Shown here in pieces: positions 1 to 8,121 of a stretch of 64,000 nt of DNA. Within the stretch, counting starts at the first letter, position 1. Every line of letters starts with the position of its first letter. The DNA is from JADKBO01 sp965230345 (GTDB lineage Bacteria; Bacteroidota; Bacteroidia; Chitinophagales; Saprospiraceae), in assembly GCA_965230345.1 (NCBI GenBank), contig CBDDKR010000002.1, forward strand, positions 930,001 through 994,000, given 5' to 3'. The notes under the pieces are model-generated. The model worked only from the letters and a program-made list of their open reading frames with translations. It did not search any database and was not told the DNA's origin. The position numbers and the translations under genes were made by a program.

Positions 1-665
1 TGTTTTTTGTACAATCTTCCTATAGGAATGGACATATCTCCAATTGTACATTGATTGTTCGTAATGTCCAAATAGTCAATTTTACCAATATTTACAGCAT
101 ATCTTCGGTGAGATCTAAGGATCTTTTTATAATTCAAATCTACCAATAATTTACCCAGAGGATATCTTAGAATATGTTCGTCCTCATCGTGCTTAATAAT
201 GCAGTAATTTCCATCAGTGTAGATGTACTCAATATCCTTTTTGACCAATGGAATCAACTTTCCTTTCTTTCTAAAATAGAAAATATCCTTTTCTAAATTT
301 TTATTCTCTTTATTAAGAAGAGATTCGATAATTGAGATTATCGTTATGGTCTTCAGCGGCTTAATCAAATAACCTAAAAAGTTATATCGCTTTATTTGAT
401 TGTAAACCTCTTCATTAAATCTATTAGCATAGAATAAAATGGATCCGTTAGAATTAGAATAATAACTTAAAATATCAAAAAATGATTTTTTGGTATCTAA
501 GTCCGTGTTAATAATAATAAAATCAGGTTCGTAGTTTTTTAGATAGTCTATTGATGATTCGTAAGTTGATTTCGTTACTACTTGAATATTGGACAAAGAT
601 TTAAGCCCTGACATAATTTCAATAGTAAAAGGTAAGTCATCATCAATTAATAATAGCTCTTTCAT
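1..665 (-). CDS. LytTR-family response regulator (C-terminus cut by window edge)
   Basis: The frame runs from the ATG at 665 down through the left edge; 221 codons are visible. Residues 1-115 form a CheY-like receiver: acidic pocket D8-D9-D10 and a conserved Lys at about 102 in a YLIKPL motif. Residues 125-221 form a LytTR DNA-binding domain, shown by IEYIYTDGNYCIIK and RSHRRYAVNI-type strands. The family usually acts with a membrane histidine kinase and binds promoter DNA. Oddity: the expected phospho-acceptor position after the PDFIII strand is Asn53 rather than Asp, with Asp residues at 55 and 57, and the conserved Thr/Ser near residue 79 is not evident. The receiver may therefore be phosphorylation-independent. 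No partner kinase is inside the window; it could lie to the left. Confidence 0.88.
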   Translation of the reverse strand, partial: MKELLLIDDDLPFTIEIMSGLKSLSNIQVVTKSTYESSIDYLKNYEPDFIIINTDLDTKKSFFDILSYYSNSNGSILFYANRFNEEVYNQIKRYNFLGYLIKPLKTITIISIIESLLNKENKNLEKDIFYFRKKGKLIPLVKKDIEYIYTDGNYCIIKHDEDEHILRYPLGKLLVDLNYKKILRSHRRYAVNIGKIDYLDITNNQCTIGDMSIPIGRLYKK

Positions 666-1323
666 ACAATTGTGAGTTACATTTGTTAATTCAATATTTG
701 TTTGATCTAAAGATCTGCAAGCCAAGGTTTAAGGTTTGTGACGATGCCTAAATGTCAAAGTCACTTTTTTTCTGCTAAAACATATAATATTTATTATTTA
801 GTATTGATTTATATACAAAATCCAAAATTCTCATATTAAAATTATTACACTTACGTAAAAATTAAATTTTGAATTCATTGGAGTTATTTTAGTTTATATA
901 TTATTATTCTGAATATATAGGTCCTTATTTATCTTTTATTCCGTATTTGTATTTATAATGTATTACTCAGGTAATTCTAAAATTATATTTATTTTTCTTT
1001 TTGAAGTTTGTATCAAACTTTCAAACATAATTGTCAGTTGAATTACATTTGTTGTATTTACTTATACTATTGCTAAACAAGATGCGTTGCCTCGCAATAA
1101 AACTTTTTGATTAAAACTTTACCCGAATCAGATTTACATACCTTAATTCAACTGTTAATTATTTAATAAATATTAGATATTAGCCATAATTTTCATATAC
1201 ATTTGTGTTACTATAGGGTGTAGTGATTTGAAAGCATGTAAATATATTTATCAGCGTATTTAATAATTTGAATACATATTTCCGATCACTTCGATATAAC
1301 TACAATTTAAAAAATTTGATTAG
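666..1323. other. Long AT-rich intergenic gap, no gene seen
   Basis: This 658-base gap separates the divergent response regulator and thioredoxin-like genes. It is very AT-rich and holds no convincing open frame on either strand. A short GTGAC/GTCAC stem followed by seven T at about 739-770 could be a weak plus-strand terminator. The promoters of both flanking genes should lie here, but I could not assign -33/-7 boxes with confidence. Confidence 0.5.
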
Positions 1324-1836
1324 ATGAGTAATTCATTATTAAAAAAGATTTTCTTCTCGTTCTTTGTTATTGGATCACTACTGTTCTCCGTAAATGTTAA
1401 CGGACAATCTGAATACAAAGCCGAAAATGAGGGATGGTTGGTAAATTTAGAAGAAGCTTATCAGCTATCTAAAAAAACCGGTAAGCCTATTTTGGCTAAT
1501 TTCACTGGTAGTGATTGGTGTGGATGGTGTAAAAGATTAACCAAAAGCGTATTCATTCATGACGAGTTTAAAAATTGGGCAGATAAAAATGTCATTCTTC
1601 TAGAACTTGATTTTCCAAAAAGAAAGTCTTTGCCTGCTGATATAGCTGAGCAAAACAGAGGATTACAACAAGCATTTCAAGTAAGAGGATATCCAACGAT
1701 TTGGGTTTTTGATTTAGAAAAAGACGAAAAAACAAATCAATTTATGATTGAAGCTCATGGTAAAACCGGATATACCAAAACGGTTGCAGAGTTTACTACA
1801 AACATTGAAAAAATGATAGCAAAACGAGGAGAATAA
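1324..1836 (+). CDS. Secreted thioredoxin-like protein
   Basis: A 170-residue protein with an N-terminal signal peptide (about residues 1-28, cleavage near VNGQ). A thioredoxin fold follows: the redox motif is in SDWCGWCKRL (CGWC) and the cis-proline loop is in RGYPTIWVFD. This places it in the Thioredoxin_7 / DUF255-like group found in Bacteroidota envelopes. It probably reduces or isomerises disulfides in the periplasm; the substrate is unknown. The gene stands alone and ends 24 bases before a strong hairpin terminator. The family call is firm, the physiological role is inferred. Confidence 0.85.
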   Translation: MSNSLLKKIFFSFFVIGSLLFSVNVNGQSEYKAENEGWLVNLEEAYQLSKKTGKPILANFTGSDWCGWCKRLTKSVFIHDEFKNWADKNVILLELDFPKRKSLPADIAEQNRGLQQAFQVRGYPTIWVFDLEKDEKTNQFMIEAHGKTGYTKTVAEFTTNIEKMIAKRGE

Positions 1837-1860
1837 TTTAACTCCTTATTCTAGAAATAA

Positions 1861-1898
1861 AAAAAGAGGTTGTATCACTTAAGGTACAGCCTCTTTTT
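1861..1898. terminator. Bidirectional hairpin terminator
   Basis: A 14-bp stem (1861-1874 with 1885-1898, one G-T pair) encloses a 10-base loop, with A-tract and T-tract flanks. It lies between the convergent genes 1324-1836 and 1918-2253 and can terminate both. Confidence 0.85.
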
Positions 1899-1917
1899 TA
1901 TAATTAATATCATGAAG

Positions 1918-2253
1918 TTATCTCAATGTATCTAATGGTTCGATCTTTACTGAGTCATTCAAAACGATCTCTTTAGGATAATTTGGTCTGACTGGTTTTT
2001 CTGGAAATACCAAGGTATCTACAACTCTTATGTTTATTTCTTTAATGATTATAGAATCAACGTGAATCTCGGCATCTCTAAGCACCTTTTTAAGACAAGC
2101 ATCTCTTTTGTTTTTTTTGTACTTACTTAGTTTTTTTTCCAATTCTTTTTGGACCAGCGAACTTACCTGTTCTGAATTATCAGGGCCTTCTTCTTTAAGC
2201 AAAAAGCTTACTGACAAAAAACAAATTCCTATGATAATACCTATTCTAAACAT
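1918..2253 (-). CDS. Small membrane-anchored or secreted hypothetical protein
   Basis: A 111-residue protein with one N-terminal hydrophobic segment (residues 3-20), then a charged Lys/Glu-rich region that may be helical, and a proline-containing tail (FPEKPVRPNYPKE). I do not recognise a family. It is the last gene of a minus-strand group, 7 bases after the CBS-domain gene, so it is probably co-transcribed with it. It could be an anchored accessory protein of that signalling operon, which is inference only. Confidence 0.6.
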   Translation of the reverse strand: MFRIGIIIGICFLSVSFLLKEEGPDNSEQVSSLVQKELEKKLSKYKKNKRDACLKKVLRDAEIHVDSIIIKEINIRVVDTLVFPEKPVRPNYPKEIVLNDSVKIEPLDTLR

Positions 2254-2260
2254 CTAACCT

Positions 2261-2920
2261 TTAAATATCCAAATACTTCATTAAAGATTCATACCTAGAT
2301 TGTAATGTATCTTCATATTCGTTTTCTGTAAATTTCCCTAATACATAATAATCGTATCTTTCATAGGCTCTGACCAATCTAGAAACCTCCATGATATCAA
2401 CCTTAAGAGTAATAGATAATCTAGAGTTTTGATGATTAATAGTTACAAAAGAAGCAAGTATATTGGCATTTTCTGATTCAGCTATCCTTGCAATTTCAGA
2501 CAATGAATAATCTCTTTTAGGTGTTTCAACAACTAGAATACTCCCTGGTTCTTTAAAAGAGAAGCTTTCAGCATAAAAAGTTAGCAGATCTTCCAATACA
2601 ACTGCACCTTTATATACATCATTATTATCCAACACAGGAATCAATGTTAGTTTATAAAGGGCCATCTTTTGCATGACCTCAAAGATGTGCTCATCCATTC
2701 TGCAATAAGGTCTTATCATGGATAATCTATATGAACCTACTGCTTCATCTGTTTCATTGTCATAAATTTCTTCTTCAGAAATCAATCCAAGAAAATGCTC
2801 ATTATTAACTATTGGTAGGTGCCTTACATGATATACTGCCATGTGATTTATAGCAGAAGCGCCCGTTTCGGATGTTTTAATTGGTGTAACAATGTCCGAA
2901 ATAAGTTGAGATGCTATCAT
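2261..2920 (-). CDS. CBS-domain protein
   Basis: A 219-residue soluble protein. Residues 1-130 hold two CBS motifs (for example HLPIVNNEHFLGLISEEEIYD and LIPVLDNNDVYKGAVV), which together form a Bateman module that usually binds adenine nucleotides. Residues 130-200 look like an ACT-type regulatory fold (ILVVETPKRDYSLSEIARI). This is the AcuB-like arrangement. It is 10 bases downstream of the TM2-domain gene and belongs to the same minus-strand operon. It probably senses energy state; the target is unknown. Confidence 0.85.
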   Translation of the reverse strand: MIASQLISDIVTPIKTSETGASAINHMAVYHVRHLPIVNNEHFLGLISEEEIYDNETDEAVGSYRLSMIRPYCRMDEHIFEVMQKMALYKLTLIPVLDNNDVYKGAVVLEDLLTFYAESFSFKEPGSILVVETPKRDYSLSEIARIAESENANILASFVTINHQNSRLSITLKVDIMEVSRLVRAYERYDYYVLGKFTENEYEDTLQSRYESLMKYLDI

Positions 2921-2930
2921 TTAAACTAAA

Positions 2931-3743
2931 CTATCTGTTCATCAATTTTTTCTTTTCTAGTAGAAATTCGTCTTCAGAAAGTATACCTCTTCTTTTAAGT
3001 TCTGCTAATCTATTGAGTTGAGATAGAAGTACATCATTAGACTTTTCTGCTTCTTTAACGATGCTATCGTTCGATTGTTTTGCCATATTGCCAATACTGG
3101 TAAAACCACTTGATTTAAAAGCATCAAATTCTGGTTGAATTCTTAAGAATGCCAAATCATCATGATTTAATATTCGTTCAAAATCATTAAATCCCAATTG
3201 TACAGCTCTCGACAAATGTTGAAATGAATTTATTTTCTTCTCGGTCAATGAATATGCACAGGCAAGGTTAAAATGCAATGCTATATCATTGGGATTAATA
3301 TCCAACCCTTTTTTAAAGTCTACTATTGCTTCATCTAATTCGAATTCTTTGTATTTAGCCAAACCACTTGATTTAAACGGATTATGCTTGACTACTTTCC
3401 TTCTTTTTCGAACGACCGGCTTCTCGTAACCTCTTCTAACATTCTCATGTTGGTATCTTCTGAGTTGTTCTGCTCTTCTTCTATCAACATTGCTATGTTT
3501 TGGACGGCGAATACCTCGATTGTATTTACGATTGAACTCCTCATCAGTCATACTTACTAATCTCAACGCATCCAAAATACCTAAAATTGAAGTAAGAGGT
3601 ACAGAGAATACACTGATTGAAAACATAAATAAAAAGATAAACATGATGAATCCACCAGTATCTCTTAAGTACAATTTATGTCCTCCAAAAGAACCAAAAA
3701 AAACTGCTAGAATAGCAGCAACTAATCTATTCCTTGTTGCCAT
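2931..3743 (-). CDS. TM2-domain membrane protein with TPR-like region and SHOCT tail
   Basis: A 270-residue protein. Residues 5-70 are a TM2 domain: two hydrophobic helices joined by a Gly-rich turn (FFGSFGGHKLYLRD). A basic Arg-rich stretch follows (75-120), then a TPR-like pair of helices (about 128-200: DEAIVDFKKGLDINPNDIALHFNLACAYSL). The C-terminal 30 residues form a SHOCT motif (LNRLAELKRRGILSEDEF). TM2 and SHOCT domains are common in oligomerising membrane proteins of unknown function. It starts 3 bases after the phosphatase gene ends, so the two are translationally close. Confidence 0.82.
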   Translation of the reverse strand: MATRNRLVAAILAVFFGSFGGHKLYLRDTGGFIMFIFLFMFSISVFSVPLTSILGILDALRLVSMTDEEFNRKYNRGIRRPKHSNVDRRRAEQLRRYQHENVRRGYEKPVVRKRRKVVKHNPFKSSGLAKYKEFELDEAIVDFKKGLDINPNDIALHFNLACAYSLTEKKINSFQHLSRAVQLGFNDFERILNHDDLAFLRIQPEFDAFKSSGFTSIGNMAKQSNDSIVKEAEKSNDVLLSQLNRLAELKRRGILSEDEFLLEKKKLMNR

Positions 3744-3746
3744 GAT

Positions 3747-4976
3747 TTAATTAAATAGTTTGCAAGTAAGTACTGCAATATCATCAATATACTCTTCCTC
3801 ACCTCTAAAGGTATCAATTTCTTCTAATAGCGCATCGTTAAATTCTTTAGGAGTTAAGTTTCTATTGTTTTGTATAAATTCCATCAAATGATCTTCGTCG
3901 TAGTACTCATTTTGATCACTCTTTAATTCAGCCAATCCATCAGTAAACGAAACCAACATAGCATCTTTATGAAATTCTAGTGTTTCTTCACTTATTTCGG
4001 GAAGTTTGTCAAATGCTCCGATAACTGTGCATCCTTTATCCAATCGTCTTATTTGTCCATCGGCATTTACCAATATTGGGGGATAATGACCTGCATTAAC
4101 ATATCTTAGCCTATTCTTCTTTACATCTACTTCACCTATAAAGAAAGTAATGAACTTATCACTTTTTGTAATTCTATAAACAGACTGGTTCAATGCAAAA
4201 ACAAACGTTTCTAAATCTCTATATTGATAGATCAAACTCTGAATCATAGCTTGAAAATTTGCCATCAAAAGAGCTGCTGCAACTCCTTTACCAGAAATGT
4301 CTGCAATACAAAATGCAAATCTATCTTTATCAAATGGGATAAAATCCAAATAATCACCACCAATATTATAATGTGGTTTATAAATCATAGATATAGAATA
4401 TCGATCATTTGATGGTAAAGCACTAGGAATCAACATAGATTGTACTTCCTTGGCCAATTCCAATTCTCTTTTGTACTTTTCCTGTTCTATTTGCCGCTTA
4501 AAGAGTCTCTTATTCTCAATGGCTACAGCTATGATGTTGGTAATTGTCGTTATAAACTGAATCTTATTATACAAATCATGCTTATCCTTTATTCCTCCTA
4601 TTAGCGAATAAGCAATAGCATGATCCTTATGAAATACTGGAATAATTACATCAAATCGTTGAAGTATTTGATTGTCTTCGGGTTTGATGGTATGAAGTCT
4701 TTTATAACCCTTTAAGTTTTCAATGACCTCATCACTATCCGAATAACTGTAATTGATCGTAGATGATAATTTCCATCCTTCATCTGTAGAAATAAACAGA
4801 GCCATCTTTTCAATGCCCATTTCCCAGCTTAGGAAAGAATTATACATATTAAATAGACCTTCTTGGGGCACATTGTCGTTAATGGCCTGTGTAATCGTTA
4901 ACAAGCTACGTATCTGAAGTTGTTTTAAATTGAGGTCTTTCTCCAGTTTTTCTAATAAAACGATTTCTCTATTCAT
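3747..4976 (-). CDS. GAF-SpoIIE (RsbU-type PP2C) serine phosphatase
   Basis: A 409-residue protein. Residues 15-160 form a GAF-type sensor, 160-185 a helical linker, and 185-408 a SpoIIE/PP2C phosphatase. Metal-binding acidic residues are visible in GGDYLDFIPF, FCIADISGKG, VSFTDGLAEL and YIDDIAVLTC. Such enzymes dephosphorylate anti-sigma-factor antagonists (RsbV/SpoIIAA type) in partner-switching systems. No STAS or RsbW partner is present nearby. It is the first gene of an operon that continues with TM2/SHOCT, CBS and small membrane genes, which suggests a stress or energy signalling unit. Confidence 0.88.
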   Translation of the reverse strand: MNREIVLLEKLEKDLNLKQLQIRSLLTITQAINDNVPQEGLFNMYNSFLSWEMGIEKMALFISTDEGWKLSSTINYSYSDSDEVIENLKGYKRLHTIKPEDNQILQRFDVIIPVFHKDHAIAYSLIGGIKDKHDLYNKIQFITTITNIIAVAIENKRLFKRQIEQEKYKRELELAKEVQSMLIPSALPSNDRYSISMIYKPHYNIGGDYLDFIPFDKDRFAFCIADISGKGVAAALLMANFQAMIQSLIYQYRDLETFVFALNQSVYRITKSDKFITFFIGEVDVKKNRLRYVNAGHYPPILVNADGQIRRLDKGCTVIGAFDKLPEISEETLEFHKDAMLVSFTDGLAELKSDQNEYYDEDHLMEFIQNNRNLTPKEFNDALLEEIDTFRGEEEYIDDIAVLTCKLFN

Positions 4977-5067
4977 GTTTTGGAATCATTCAACAATAAC
5001 AAATATCTCAAAATATGTTGAATTTTTTATAGATATTAATCGCTGAAAATTAATTTGTTTTGTTCGA

Positions 5068-5865
5068 TTACCAGCCGTCACCATCTAATAAATCTCCCAA
5101 TCCTCCAAGAATACTGCCTTCTCCTTTGCCACCACTGCCATATCCTTTAGAATGACCAATAATACGATCGGCTAATCTAGATATTGGTAATGATTGAATC
5201 CATACCTTACCCGGACCAATAAGGCTGGCAAAGAAAATTCCTTCCCCACCAAATAATGTATTTTTTATTCCTCCAACAAATACAATGTCATAATCAACTT
5301 GAGATGTAAAACCAACTAAACATCCAGTATCTACTCTAAGATGTTCTCCAGGACCAAGAACTTTTTCTGTTACATGACCACCTGCGTGCATAAAAGCCAT
5401 TCCATCACCCTCAATCTTTTGCATGATAAAACCTTCCCCACCAAAAAATCCTCTTCCTAACTTTTTGGAAAATTCAATTCCGACACTTACACCTTTGGCA
5501 GCACATAAGAACGAATCCTTTTGACATATGATTTTACGTCCTTCATTTTCAAGATCTACAGCAATAATCTTTCCTGGATATGGAGAAGCAAAAGACGTGC
5601 GAGCTTTATCATGTCCAACATTTGTAAATGTTGTCATAAAAAGTTTCTCACCAGTAAGAACTCTTTTTCCAGCACCTAATAATTTTCCAAAGATGCCTTT
5701 TTCTTGTCCAGTCCCATCTCCAAAGATGGTTTGCATTTGAATGTCTTCATCCATCATCATCATGGACCCTGGTTCAGCAATTACCGTTTCTTCGGGATCC
5801 AATTCAATTTCAACAAACTGCATTTCTTCACCATGAATCCAGTAATCTATTTCGTGTGCTTGCAT
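5068..5865 (-). CDS. AIM24 / TIGR00266 family protein
   Basis: About 265 residues, matching the TIGR00266/AIM24 family: AHEIDYWIHGEEMQFVEIEL, EPGSMMMMDEDIQMQT and repeated glycine-rich strands, ending in a Gly-rich tail (GSILGGLGDLLDGDGW). I chose the ATG at 5865 because the family begins directly at MxxHEIDYxI; an in-frame ATG at 5892 would add nine atypical residues. The fold is a trimeric beta-sandwich of unclear biochemical role. The gene is single, 91 bases upstream of the phosphatase operon on the same strand. Confidence 0.86.
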   Translation of the reverse strand: MQAHEIDYWIHGEEMQFVEIELDPEETVIAEPGSMMMMDEDIQMQTIFGDGTGQEKGIFGKLLGAGKRVLTGEKLFMTTFTNVGHDKARTSFASPYPGKIIAVDLENEGRKIICQKDSFLCAAKGVSVGIEFSKKLGRGFFGGEGFIMQKIEGDGMAFMHAGGHVTEKVLGPGEHLRVDTGCLVGFTSQVDYDIVFVGGIKNTLFGGEGIFFASLIGPGKVWIQSLPISRLADRIIGHSKGYGSGGKGEGSILGGLGDLLDGDGW

Positions 5866-5982
5866 TATGTTTTTCGCTTTATTTATAAACAATAATACAA
5901 TTACAACGACAACAATTCATTAAAACTTCGTTTATCGATGAAGTTTGAGATTTTTTAGATTAATATGCTCTATTAATTAAAT

Positions 5983-6013
5983 AAAAAAAGGGTAATACTT
6001 GATCATACTACCC
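5983..6013 (-). terminator. Rho-independent terminator of the Omp28-like gene
   Basis: On the minus strand an 8-bp stem (6013-6006 with 5997-5990, one G-T pair) has an 8-base loop and is followed by seven T. It lies 13 bases after the stop codon of the gene ending at 6026. Confidence 0.75.
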
Positions 6014-6025
6014 TAACACAAAGAT

Positions 6026-7981
6026 TTATCGAACTACTAACTTTTTATGAATGATTTTATTTTGTTCTATAATTAATTTTAATAAATATACTCCTGGATT
6101 TAAATCTGAATTTATTAAAATTTCTTCATTTTCATGATAGTCTTCCATATCCCAAACTATTTTTCCACTATTATTATAGATTATAACACTTTGCACCGAT
6201 TTTACATCTTTAAGATCTAAAGTAAAACTTCCATCATTAGGATTTGGAAATACATTAACAATCGAATCATCCCAATCTAATTCTTTTTCATTTGAAGAAA
6301 TGACGTCGATAAGATCATATTGTCTAGAATTTATAATAAAATTATCTGTTTCATCTTGCTTGTTGTGTTTAGTTAATACCAAAACAATATGAATGTTCTC
6401 TAGTTTATATTCATCAGGTATGTTATATGTAAAATTATGAGTATAAGTCGATCCTTTTTGTACATTAATTGGTATAATATCCTTTATTCCTAAAGAACCA
6501 CCAATCATTGCTCTTAATACTTCGTTGTGTTCGTAATCAATAATTGGGTTGCCTGCTTGATATAATTCTGGATAAGTATTTGGATCGTTATTGTAGTTAT
6601 TTGCTTGAGGAAAACCAGTTATTTTATTCTCTAAAACAAAGGCATTAATGCGTATATCTCCAATTTCGTCAACAACAAAATTCACGTTTGCGTCAATACT
6701 TAGCTCTCTTATGTCATCATTATAATCTAAACTAGCATCAATTGATGCACTAGATAACCTTTTTAAACTTTCACTCGCATAATAATCCCATTTATCAGAA
6801 GTTACACCCAAGCCCCATTCACTTTGATCAATTTTTATACGATCAAAAGAAGCACTTGGATAGCCAGTAGCCAAATTAGGCATCAAGTCATTGAGTTCTT
6901 TTGATTCTTCTATTTCCATTTCATCATTATTATGATGAGCAACTATGGTAAACCTATCCTTTCCTAATTCATTTATAATTCTATTTAGTTCTATAGGTCC
7001 CCTAGGGCACCAAACACACCAAGTACCAGTAAACTCTTCAATAAGAACATGTTTCTGAACACCTTCTTCCATTACTACAACATCAAAGTATGAGGTATCA
7101 TTTGAATTATTCATATCAACTTCATCATTAGGGTTTTGACACCATACTGCTATTGCAAATGCACCTTCTTCATTTAACTCTATAAAGTCTGGCACAACAA
7201 TTTGCTTATTTCCGAGAAGTTCTAACCCCAAGTCATTAATATTGCTACTTTTCACATAATTTCCATTGATAGAATAATGTACATCAATGTTTTCTATAGG
7301 CGTAGAACTAAAATTTTCTAGAAATAAGTTTAAATCATAACTACCTTTTTCAACATACGGACTTTCAATTGAAGATGAAACGTTTTTGACATCATACTCA
7401 TTAGATTCTGAAGAAATAACATTAATATTATCCAAACCAATATGTGCGCCCATATCAGAATGTCCACGGAAAGCTATATGAATTTCCTTGTTTTCATAAC
7501 TAGAAAGATCTACTGTAGAAGGGTTCCAACCACCAGTTGCAGTTATTATCATCAAAGTGTCCGTAAAATCTTCTATCTTATCTGAATTGGTCGATACCAG
7601 TACAGAAATAAAACTATTATTGGGATTGTTTATTGCTACTTTTCTCGTATCAAAATAAAGGTTGGTATTTGGAAGAATTGAAATTTTAGGTAAAATCATC
7701 CAATTATCCATCTCTTGAAAAATATTTTGATTATTCACTCGATCCATGGCTGTACTCCAAGCAAAGTATTCGTCAGGCTGTGCAGGATGAGCATAAACAT
7801 ACCAATGAGTAGGATCAATATTCGTATTAAATTGAATCAAATTTTCTATTGGAATACTATCAATATCATATAATACAATATCATGTTGGAATGATTGATT
7901 TTGAAAATCTTCAGAATAAATTATCTGACCAGAAATGGTTGAAGAAATAAGAAGTAATAATAGTTGTAGATTAAGCTTCAT
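6026..7981 (-). CDS. Secreted Omp28-like protein with T9SS sorting domain
   Basis: A 651-residue protein starting at the ATG at 7981, where the signal peptide begins (MKLNLQLLLLLISSTISGQ); an upstream ATG at 8041 would add 20 residues before it. Residues 20-190 resemble a choice-of-anchor/MAM-like jelly roll (LYFDTRK, GAHIGLDNINV). Residues about 310-560 match the Omp28-related domain with a redox-like motif (EEFTGTWCVWCPRGP). The last 75 residues are a type A T9SS sorting domain (VNVFPNPNDGSFTL, LNPGVYLLKLI). It should be exported to the cell surface or medium. The CVWC site suggests a thioredoxin-like activity, which is unproven for this family. Confidence 0.87.
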   Translation of the reverse strand: MKLNLQLLLLLISSTISGQIIYSEDFQNQSFQHDIVLYDIDSIPIENLIQFNTNIDPTHWYVYAHPAQPDEYFAWSTAMDRVNNQNIFQEMDNWMILPKISILPNTNLYFDTRKVAINNPNNSFISVLVSTNSDKIEDFTDTLMIITATGGWNPSTVDLSSYENKEIHIAFRGHSDMGAHIGLDNINVISSESNEYDVKNVSSSIESPYVEKGSYDLNLFLENFSSTPIENIDVHYSINGNYVKSSNINDLGLELLGNKQIVVPDFIELNEEGAFAIAVWCQNPNDEVDMNNSNDTSYFDVVVMEEGVQKHVLIEEFTGTWCVWCPRGPIELNRIINELGKDRFTIVAHHNNDEMEIEESKELNDLMPNLATGYPSASFDRIKIDQSEWGLGVTSDKWDYYASESLKRLSSASIDASLDYNDDIRELSIDANVNFVVDEIGDIRINAFVLENKITGFPQANNYNNDPNTYPELYQAGNPIIDYEHNEVLRAMIGGSLGIKDIIPINVQKGSTYTHNFTYNIPDEYKLENIHIVLVLTKHNKQDETDNFIINSRQYDLIDVISSNEKELDWDDSIVNVFPNPNDGSFTLDLKDVKSVQSVIIYNNSGKIVWDMEDYHENEEILINSDLNPGVYLLKLIIEQNKIIHKKLVVR

Positions 7982-8121
7982 TTTATCTTGTTTTATATAA
8001 GGAAAAATATTAAATACTCGGAATATTTTTGAACAAGACAAAGTTTGCTTTTTTTCACCCGCTATTAAGTATATAGTGCTACTGCATAGCTACTGCAACA
8101 TCTATTATTTGCTGATTATGA

